Shown piece after piece: positions 34,061 through 39,153 of a DNA stretch of 39,153 nt. The stretch covers positions 1 through 39,153 of the forward strand of contig JAHJRE010000206.1 in NCBI GenBank assembly GCA_018831055.1, read 5' to 3'. Position 1 is the stretch's first letter, and the number at the start of each line of letters is the position of its first letter. This DNA comes from Bacteroidota bacterium (GTDB lineage: Bacteria; Bacteroidota; Bacteroidia; Bacteroidales; B18-G4). The translations under genes and the position numbers were made by a program. The notes beneath the pieces are model-generated. The model made no database searches and was not told where the DNA came from. It was given only the letters and a program-made list of their open reading frames with translations.

Positions 34061-35236
34061 TTAGAAATTGTCGAGAGCGCCGGAGACGGAAGCCCATGAC
34101 CAGTTCTGGAATTTGGTTACATCAGCACCAACGGTATTTGCACCTTCAGCAACTTCGGTGACGATAGCATCGATACCATCTTTAAAGAAATCGGCTTTAG
34201 TAAATCCGGCGGGGATGGTAGCCTGGAAATTAGCGGCAACCAATCCTGTAGGTTTGAGGTCGAAATCCTGTCCATCAGCGAGGCCGAAGAAATAGATTGC
34301 AGACATTTCAACGATGGAGTTATCATCGAGATCAACAAGACCATCTGCACCATCTGCAAATAAAGTTCCGTTAATCAGAAGATGACCGGCTTCCATAGTT
34401 CCTTCCGGGCCGTCGAGTTCGCAGCATTCATCACCAGGATTAACCACGATGAAGTTGTTAAGAGTTCCTGCCCAAGACTGGTCAGTATCTACTGCGTCGT
34501 CACCGGTGTTCCAAATAACGGCGTTGGTAACGTTAACAGTACCGCCAAACCATTCAATACCGTCATCCTGATTGGAAACGATTTCAACATTTTCGATAAT
34601 GGTTTCGGAACCAACACCACCAAGGGTCAGACCGTTGATTTCATTACCTTCACCAATGTTGGTGCCACCGTGACGGATGGAGATATACTTAATAACGCCT
34701 GAGTTGTCAGTAGGAGTGCTGCCACCATAAAGTCCGTTCTGGTCTGAAGGAGGAATACCTTCGATCTGTACAGAAGGAGCATCAGCGGAGATAGGAGCGT
34801 TTCCAAGAACGATAACTCCACCCCAAAGACCGTTCAGGTCAGGGTCAAGATTCGGGCTGGCAATATCACCGGCTTTAATCTCGTCGGCAACAGATGTGAA
34901 AATAATAGGTTGGGTAGCTGTTCCCTGAGCATCGATTTTGCCACCACGGGCAACGAGGAGGGCAGTAGCGTTAGCACCGGTTCCGGCTTCGCCTTTAATA
35001 ATAACACCGGGCTGAATGGTAAGTGTGGCACCGGCGGTCACGGTAACGCGTGAAGCAAGTGTGTAGGTGTTTCCTGTTGCCCAGGTTGTGTTGGATGTAA
35101 TGTTTTGAGCTACTGTAAATTCAGTTGGAGCAGGAGCGGGGGTTTCATCGTTAGCGGCATCTTTCTTACAAGCTGAAATGGTAACCATAATGGCCAGCAT
35201 AAGCATGGCTAAAATCTGGAAATTCTTCTTTTTCAT
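34061..35236 (-). CDS. Beta-helix-like lipoprotein, partner of the TonB receptor
   Basis: 391-aa lipoprotein. The signal peptide ends in a lipobox TISAC (Cys about residue 23), followed by a Pro/Ala-rich linker. From about residue 45 on the sequence has short repeats typical of a right-handed parallel beta-helix (TLTIQPGVIIKGEAG, GVIKYISIRHGG, SETIIENVEIVSNQDDGIEWFGGTVNVTNAVIWNTGDDAVD). The many Asp, Asn and Gly residues fit calcium or ligand binding along a helix. It is encoded directly before a TonB-dependent receptor. Such pairs recur in Bacteroidetes and have been mislabelled 'multidrug transporter'. Direct repeats upstream may bind a PhoB-type regulator. The substrate is unknown. Confidence 0.82.
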   Translation of the reverse strand: MKKKNFQILAMLMLAIMVTISACKKDAANDETPAPAPTEFTVAQNITSNTTWATGNTYTLASRVTVTAGATLTIQPGVIIKGEAGTGANATALLVARGGKIDAQGTATQPIIFTSVADEIKAGDIASPNLDPDLNGLWGGVIVLGNAPISADAPSVQIEGIPPSDQNGLYGGSTPTDNSGVIKYISIRHGGTNIGEGNEINGLTLGGVGSETIIENVEIVSNQDDGIEWFGGTVNVTNAVIWNTGDDAVDTDQSWAGTLNNFIVVNPGDECCELDGPEGTMEAGHLLINGTLFADGADGLVDLDDNSIVEMSAIYFFGLADGQDFDLKPTGLVAANFQATIPAGFTKADFFKDGIDAIVTEVAEGANTVGADVTKFQNWSWASVSGALDNF

Positions 35237-35316
35237 GATGTTAAATGTTTTTGTTATTGATTTAATTAGGGGTAAATCTTTTGGTGCAAAGGAATAAGTT
35301 ATGTAATAATTGAATT

Positions 35317-35342
35317 TTAACCTTTCGTTAATAATTTGTTAA
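35317..35342 (-). promoter_or_regulatory. Candidate PhoB/OmpR-type operator upstream of the lipoprotein gene
   Basis: On the minus strand TTAAC occurs at 35338-35342 and 35327-35331, 11 bases apart, followed by GTTAA at 35317-35321. Eleven-base direct repeats are what winged-helix OmpR/PhoB regulators usually bind. The block lies upstream of a near-match -7 element (TTCCTTTG, at about 35284-35291), where an activator could replace the -33 contact. More TTAAC-like words follow further upstream (35368, 35396). The region is AT-rich, so chance is a real alternative. Confidence 0.4.
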
Positions 35343-35408
35343 GTTATGCTACATTGAATGTTTGAGAGTTAACATTAAATTAATATACATGCATTGTTAA
35401 TCAATCAC

Positions 35409-36098
35409 TTAACTCCCAAGATAGCTATAACCAATACCCTTGTATGTTTTGATATTGTCAATCCCAATTTTTTCACGGATCTTTCTTACATGAACATCAA
35501 TGGTTCTGTCCCCGACCACCACGTCACTTCCCCATACCTTGCTTAGGATATCTTCACGGGTGAATACTTTGTCGGGCTTGGAGGTAAGCAGTGAAAGGAG
35601 TTCAAATTCCTTTTTAGGCAGAATGATTTCTTTTCCGTTTTTAATAACGAGGTATTTGTCTTTATCGATGATGATATCGTTTAATCGGATCACTGAGCTG
35701 TTAGCTGTGCTTCCCGATTGGGATCTTCTGAGTAAAGCGCTGACCCGGCTGCTTAAGACACTGGGTTTAATGGGTTTTTTGATAAAATCGTCGGCACCGG
35801 CTTCGAATCCTGCTATTTGCGTATAATCTTCTCCTATGGCGCTCAGAATAGCAATAATGGTATTTTTAAGTTCAGGGATTTTCCTTATCTCTTCGCAGGT
35901 CTCTATGCCGTCCATCTCCGGCATCATCACATCCAGTATTATTAATGACGGAAGAAATTCCCTGGCATTTTGCAAGGCTTCTTTACCATTGGTTGCAGTA
36001 TAAACCCTGTATCCATTCTTCTTCAGGTTATAACTGATAAACTCCAGGATGTCCGGTTCGTCATCTACAAGTAATATGGTGTTTTCAGATAATGCCAT
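35409..36098 (-). CDS. OmpR/PhoB-family response regulator
   Basis: 229-aa regulator. Residues 1-120 are a receiver with acidic pair VDDEPD and phospho-acceptor Asp56 (LIILDVMMPEMDG), plus a conserved Lys in the IKKPIKP segment near 107. Residues 130-229 form a winged-helix DNA-binding domain (FELLSLLTSKPDKVFTREDI, VVVGDRTIDVHVRKIREK) typical of PhoB and OmpR. I chose ATG 36098; a GTG at 36110 would add MQFP. No histidine kinase lies next to it, so it is an orphan in this window. It points toward the lipoprotein/TonB pair 172 bases downstream and is the obvious candidate to regulate it. Confidence 0.9.
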   Translation of the reverse strand: MALSENTILLVDDEPDILEFISYNLKKNGYRVYTATNGKEALQNAREFLPSLIILDVMMPEMDGIETCEEIRKIPELKNTIIAILSAIGEDYTQIAGFEAGADDFIKKPIKPSVLSSRVSALLRRSQSGSTANSSVIRLNDIIIDKDKYLVIKNGKEIILPKKEFELLSLLTSKPDKVFTREDILSKVWGSDVVVGDRTIDVHVRKIREKIGIDNIKTYKGIGYSYLGS

Positions 36099-36110
36099 AG
36101 GAAATTGCAC

Positions 36111-36133
36111 GGAATTTTACGCTGCAAAATTCC
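36111..36133 (-). promoter_or_regulatory. Leader hairpin near the response regulator start
   Basis: GGAATTTT (36111-36118) and AAAATTCC (36126-36133) pair over 8 bp with a 7-base loop. On the minus strand the hairpin ends 12 bases before the ATG at 36098, so it could cover the ribosome-binding region. It may also be a dyad operator. A near-match -7 element (GAATTTTG) overlaps it. Confidence 0.35.
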
Positions 36134-36226
36134 ATATATCCCTTAAACTGAATGTAAAATATTTGTTAAGGTTATATTAATGTTTGGAAGAAAAGAATGA
36201 GGGAAGTAAGTAATAATTAATGTCAG

Positions 36227-36296
36227 GTTGCAGGCTACATGCTACATGTTGCAAGTTGCAAGTTACAAGTTACAGGTTGTAACCTGTAACCTGCAG
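36227..36296. repeat. Ten-unit degenerate heptamer array with strand switch
   Basis: Units in order: GTTGCAG, GCTACAT, GCTACAT, GTTGCAA, GTTGCAA, GTTACAA, GTTACAG, GTTGTAA, CCTGTAA, CCTGCAG. The register stays at 7 bases throughout while the sequence drifts. Near the end the units turn into the reverse complement of the earlier ones (GTTACAG to CCTGTAA), making a perfect 10-bp inverted repeat at 36269-36278 and 36281-36290. It lies between the DUF4301 gene end and the response regulator start. GTTACAA is shared with the tract at 7868-7953. Confidence 0.92.
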
Positions 36297-36342
36297 CATG
36301 AAACTATTTGTTCATCTATCCTGATGCACACATCAATAACTT

Positions 36343-36370
36343 ATAACTCATAACTCATAACTCATAACTC
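36343..36370. repeat. ATAACTC heptamer array, touching a stop codon
   Basis: Four perfect consecutive copies of ATAACTC, followed by AC. On the minus strand the end of the array supplies the first two bases of the stop codon TGA (36369-36371) of the DUF4301 gene. It is about 46 bases from the array at 36227-36296 and has a different unit but the same 7-base length. Confidence 0.93.
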
Positions 36371-37916
36371 ACACGTGTTGTTCTCTCAGCAGGTCGTTGA
36401 TCGTTTTAACGGGGTTAAAGGTGATAATGGGCACTTCCACAAAAATGGTATTCCAATCGGCCATGGCTCCATTCCAGAGGCCAGGTAGTTCCAGGGCTTT
36501 TAATTCCTTACCGTCTTTCGATTTATAGGAGATAAAACCGGTATTGGGGTCGATATAATTTTTAAGATTGAAGTGTTTGCCCTCGAAGTTATTTGTGGCA
36601 CAAACAAGATCAACGGGATTAAAATGAGTTGAGGCTCTCAGAACATCCATCTGTAAGGGGTTGGCACTGTCAATCTGAGAGGCTTCAACGATTTGCAGTG
36701 TTTTTTCCCCTTTGTCGTTGATCACCCAGAAAGGACCACCTCCCGGCTCTCCTTCGTTTTTAACCATACCGCACACCCGGATGGGGCGGTTTAGTTTGCT
36801 TTCTATGTAGGTGAACTGTTTTCCGATGTCAAGATCGTTAAAGTCTTCCGGAAAATGTATCATGAGTTCATTTTCCATAAAGGCTTTGATGTCTTCAATA
36901 TCGTGCTCATTAAACTGCCCTTTGTCGATCCTTCTCAGATGATCGAAGACCTTTTCCTGTATTTCCAAAAGAATACCGGCCAGTAATTTTTTATATCGGT
37001 AGGTTTCCTGTTTTAATCGGTCTGGAACAATGTTGTCAATATTCTTGATGAAAATTATATCGGCATGGATACTATTCAGGTTTTCGATCAGCGCTCCGTG
37101 GCCTCCCGGACGGAAAACGATCTCCCCATTACGGTCCCTGAAAGGCTGATTGTTTAGGTCGACTGCCAGTGTGTCGGTGGATTCCTTTTGAGTGCTGAAT
37201 TCGATATGGTATTCTACTCCAAATTGTTTCTCATACCTGAGCTTTACCCTGTCGGCTGTTTCCCGGAAAGCATCCATATGTTCCGGAGAAACAGTAAAAT
37301 GAATGTATACCTTATTATTATCATTACGGGCGTAAAACGCTCCCTCAACCATGTGTTCCTCCAAAGCCATGCGATTACCATCGGAATAACGGTGAAACCT
37401 GAGAAGACCCTTCGGCAGACTGCCATAGTTCATTCCATGTTCAAAAAGGATGTGGTGCAGGATGGTTTTGTAATCTTTTTTCCGAATGAGATCTTCAACG
37501 CTTAGTTTGTTTTCCTCCAGGATGGCAGATAAATGCTCGTGAAAAGCAAATTGTCTGAGATTGCTCAGGAAATGGAAGGCTGAATTGAAGGATTGGTCAC
37601 TTTCCAGCTTTCTGAGCATATTTTCTTCACTTTCCGATTCCAGGAGTTCGTAAAGATGTTTGAACATTCGTGTGGCTGCGCCGGAGGCAGGTACAAATTT
37701 AACCAGTTTCTTGCCATTTACGTGATTCTCAAAAAGACGGATGTATTTATCTGTCTCTTCTTCTTCGTAAACTTTAATACCATGACCGGGTATCGCGGGC
37801 GCATAAAGGGTAATAAAGGGGAAACCATGATTAAACTGCCTTATTTGCTTTTCAATCTGCTGCTTGCTGATGCCTTTCTTTTCAAATAACGCCAGATCCT
37901 GTGCTGAAAAATCCAT
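36369..37916 (-). CDS. DUF4301 family protein, nucleotidyltransferase-like
   Basis: 515-aa cytoplasmic protein of unknown function, found mainly in Bacteroidetes. VPASGAATRMF near residue 76 resembles the LxxGxGTR nucleotide-binding loop of sugar-nucleotide pyrophosphorylases. RPGGHGALIENLN near residue 278 resembles the glycine-histidine loop of UDP-sugar pyrophosphorylases. A possible sugar-phosphate binding segment (KNEGEPGGGPFWV) lies near 395. No signal peptide is present. I suggest a nucleotidyltransferase-like enzyme, as inference from motifs only. The ATG at 37916 follows a good -7 element by 19 bases. The stop codon is partly made by the ATAACTC repeat. Confidence 0.85.
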   Translation of the reverse strand: MDFSAQDLALFEKKGISKQQIEKQIRQFNHGFPFITLYAPAIPGHGIKVYEEEETDKYIRLFENHVNGKKLVKFVPASGAATRMFKHLYELLESESEENMLRKLESDQSFNSAFHFLSNLRQFAFHEHLSAILEENKLSVEDLIRKKDYKTILHHILFEHGMNYGSLPKGLLRFHRYSDGNRMALEEHMVEGAFYARNDNNKVYIHFTVSPEHMDAFRETADRVKLRYEKQFGVEYHIEFSTQKESTDTLAVDLNNQPFRDRNGEIVFRPGGHGALIENLNSIHADIIFIKNIDNIVPDRLKQETYRYKKLLAGILLEIQEKVFDHLRRIDKGQFNEHDIEDIKAFMENELMIHFPEDFNDLDIGKQFTYIESKLNRPIRVCGMVKNEGEPGGGPFWVINDKGEKTLQIVEASQIDSANPLQMDVLRASTHFNPVDLVCATNNFEGKHFNLKNYIDPNTGFISYKSKDGKELKALELPGLWNGAMADWNTIFVEVPIITFNPVKTINDLLREQHV

Positions 37917-37935
37917 GCTGCTGATTTATTTTTGA

Positions 37936-37943
37936 CAAAAATA
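37936..37943 (-). promoter_or_regulatory. Bacteroidetes -7 element (TATTTTTG) for DUF4301 gene
   Basis: Minus-strand TATTTTTG matches TAnnTTTG exactly, 19 bases before the ATG. A TTTG on the same strand (37968-37971) is 24 bases upstream, a bit too far for an ideal -33 element. The leader would be very short. Confidence 0.6.
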
Positions 37944-38000
37944 GAAATTCTGTGAATCTGCATTATCCAAAAGTTTATTAAAATAACATTAAAAATATTT

Positions 38001-38028
38001 CCGCGGTTTTGGAAATTTGCTAATTTTG
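38001..38028 (+). promoter_or_regulatory. Promoter of the tRNA-Leu pair
   Basis: TAATTTTG at 38021-38028 matches TAnnTTTG exactly. TTTC at 37998-38001 lies 19 bases upstream, one base off the -33 TTTG. The start site should fall just before the first tRNA at 38040. It is arranged divergently from the DUF4301 promoter. Confidence 0.7.
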
Positions 38029-38039
38029 CAATCCGTTTT

Positions 38040-38126
38040 GCCCAGGTGGCGGAAATGGTAGACGCGCATGGTTGAGGGCCATGTTTCCGATCGGAAGTGC
38101 AAGTTCGATTCTTGTCCTGGGCACCA
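38040..38126 (+). tRNA. tRNA-Leu (anticodon GAG), CCA encoded
   Basis: Class II tRNA of 87 bases including an encoded CCA. The acceptor stem GCCCAGG pairs with CCTGGGC over 7 bp. The anticodon arm CATGG/CCATG encloses the loop TTGAGGG, giving anticodon GAG, which reads CUC and CUU. A long variable arm (TTCCGATCGGAA) follows, as expected for leucine tRNAs, then a T arm with GTTCGATTC. Discriminator A, then CCA at 38124-38126. Confidence 0.96.
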
Positions 38127-38139
38127 GATAGATTGTCAA

Positions 38140-38160
38140 TTCTGTATTCTGTATTCTGTA
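38140..38160. repeat. TTCTGTA heptamer array between two tRNA genes
   Basis: Three perfect copies of TTCTGTA, followed by TTTTC. The 74-base spacer between the two tRNA-Leu genes is otherwise unremarkable. The array would be part of the tRNA precursor if both tRNAs share one transcript. Confidence 0.85.
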
Positions 38161-38200
38161 TTTTCAGAGGATGAATAATGACGGATGACGGTTTTCTCTG

Positions 38201-38284
38201 GCCCAAGTGGCGGAATTGGTAGACGCGCTACATTCAGGGTGTAGTGGGCGAACGCCCGTGAAGGTTCGAGTCCTTTCTTGGGCA
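38201..38284 (+). tRNA. tRNA-Leu (anticodon CAG), no encoded CCA
   Basis: Class II tRNA of 84 bases. GCCCAAG pairs with CTTGGGC. The anticodon arm CTACA/TGTAG encloses TTCAGGG, giving anticodon CAG, which reads CUG. The long variable arm (GGGCGAACGCCC) is followed by a T arm with GGTTCGAGTCC. The bases after the discriminator A are CAAA, so CCA must be added by the nucleotidyltransferase, unlike in the tRNA-Leu(GAG) gene just upstream. Confidence 0.95.
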
Positions 38285-38303
38285 CAAATAATCCAAACTT
38301 TAG

Positions 38304-38339
38304 TCATTGACCGTGCTTGCACGGTCAATGATTTTTTTT
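38304..38339 (+). terminator. Intrinsic terminator of the tRNA-Leu unit
   Basis: Arms TCATTGACCGTGC (38304-38316) and GCACGGTCAATGA (38319-38331) are perfect reverse complements of 13 bp with a minimal loop, followed by eight T. It lies 20 bases past the second tRNA and just before pepE, so pepE probably has its own promoter or depends on read-through. Confidence 0.95.
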
Positions 38340-38352
38340 AATAACAATAAAT

Positions 38353-39087
38353 ATGAACTTACTCTTAATCAGCAATTCTACAAACTACGGGGAAAAGTAT
38401 CTTGAATGGCCTAAGAATCATATTAAAGCATTCATGCAGGGTTTTGACGGGAAAGAGATATTGTTCATTCCCTATGCAGGCGTGGGCATGGATCCGGATA
38501 ACCTGAATAAGTCCTATGATATCTATGAGAAAAAGGTTGCTGATGTGTTCAGTGAATTGGGTTTGATCATTCATTCCATTCATCATTATGACAATCCGGT
38601 AGAAGCAGTTAACCAGGCAAAAGCAATTGCAGTTGGTGGTGGGAATACTTTTCATCTGGTAGCGAAATTGCATGAATACAGGTTGATGGATGCAATAGCA
38701 AATAAAGTCAGATCCGGCATGCCTTACATGGGTTGGAGTGCCGGTTCCAACGTTGCCTGTCCTTCGCTTATGACTACCAACGATATGCCCATCATCCAGC
38801 CGGAAAGCTTTCGTTGCATGAACATTATTCCTTTTCAGATCAATCCGCATTATATTGATGCACATATCCAGGGTCATGCAGGGGAATCACGGAAACAAAG
38901 GCTTGATGAGTTTATGATCATCAATAAGGATATGCCTGTGGTAGGATTAAGGGAAGCCACACTCCTGGAAATTCATCAGGAAGATATTCAGCTTAAGGGC
39001 TCGAGACCTTTGGTCTATTTCAGGTTCGGAAATGAACCGGTCGATTATAACCCCGGCGACGACATTTCCTTCTTACTCAAAGCTTAG
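38353..39087 (+). CDS. pepE: Dipeptidase E (peptidase S51, alpha-aspartyl)
   Basis: 244-aa cytoplasmic serine peptidase that cleaves dipeptides with N-terminal aspartate and is used in peptide recycling. The nucleophile is Ser129 in GWSAGSN. GGGNTFHL lies near residue 97 and NPHYIDAH near 165 carries the His of the catalytic set. The length fits the family (about 230-240 aa). The ATG at 38353 lies 13 bases past the tRNA terminator, and I see no clear promoter in that gap. The last 66 bases of the window after its stop hold nothing I can assign. Confidence 0.94.
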   Translation: MNLLLISNSTNYGEKYLEWPKNHIKAFMQGFDGKEILFIPYAGVGMDPDNLNKSYDIYEKKVADVFSELGLIIHSIHHYDNPVEAVNQAKAIAVGGGNTFHLVAKLHEYRLMDAIANKVRSGMPYMGWSAGSNVACPSLMTTNDMPIIQPESFRCMNIIPFQINPHYIDAHIQGHAGESRKQRLDEFMIINKDMPVVGLREATLLEIHQEDIQLKGSRPLVYFRFGNEPVDYNPGDDISFLLKA

Positions 39088-39153
39088 TATTATACAGCAG
39101 ATCTGATCTAAAACGGATAGTCTGTTATAGAAATCTGAAGGGACTAAGAATGA

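Noticed and set aside
31057-35236. SusCD polysaccharide utilisation locus
   Set aside because: No SusD-type protein, glycoside hydrolase or sulfatase is present. The receiver lipoprotein is beta-helix-like, not SusD.
39088-39153. A further gene start at the right edge
   Set aside because: The final bases contain an ATG but no readable frame length, so nothing can be supported.

Overview
The window looks like chromosomal DNA from a member of the Bacteroidetes (Bacteroidota), probably an environmental lineage near Bacteroidales/Marinilabiliales. The evidence is three large secreted proteins with type IX secretion (T9SS) C-terminal sorting domains, a TonB receptor plus lipoprotein pair, promoters of the Bacteroidetes type (TAnnTTTG at -7, with TTTG about 19 bases upstream in the best case), a Bacteroidetes-type arginine decarboxylase and a DUF4301 protein. 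No phage, insertion sequence, CRISPR array or rRNA was seen.

Layout, left to right. (a) 1-7639, mostly minus strand: a heptamer repeat array cut by the window edge, an HMG-CoA lyase-type gene with a strong terminator, and two very large T9SS cargo proteins. (b) 8018-14105, plus strand: ffh and folD, then a secreted T9SS protein overlapping folD, queE, and an OmpA/TPR/PD40 protein with PorE-like architecture overlapping queE. (c) 14306-22583, plus strand: seven tightly packed genes. Arginine decarboxylase, agmatinase and a deoxyhypusine synthase-like enzyme form a polyamine route. A UPF0316 membrane protein, a GshB-type ATP-grasp ligase, an N-formylglutamate-amidohydrolase-like/QEGLA metallopeptidase fusion and a class I/II aminotransferase follow. 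(d) 22585-25872: thrS with a textbook promoter, then infC (non-AUG start), rpmI, rplT and a terminator. (e) 25871-29492, minus strand: a sigma-54 activator and its sensor kinase. (f) 29573-30964: pdxH and a leucine-rich-repeat lipoprotein, convergent with no bases between the stop codons. (g) 31057-36098, minus strand: an OmpR/PhoB-type regulator, a beta-helix-like lipoprotein and a TonB-dependent receptor, probably one regulated uptake module. (h) 36369-39087: a DUF4301 protein, two tRNA-Leu genes with a terminator, and pepE.

Two things stand out. First, six separate low-complexity tracts in these 39 kb have quite different unit sequences but all share a 7-base period. They sit at 1-98, 4613-4689, 7868-7953, 36227-36296, 36343-36370 and 38140-38160. 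One lies inside a coding region just after a signal peptide and encodes a proline-rich 7-residue repeat. One supplies a stop codon and one lies between two tRNA genes. They resemble in kind the heptameric STRR repeats known from filamentous cyanobacteria. Second, the seven-gene operon in (c) joins polyamine synthesis to a ligase/amidohydrolase/peptidase/aminotransferase set whose product is not obvious. It is the best candidate here for an undescribed pathway.
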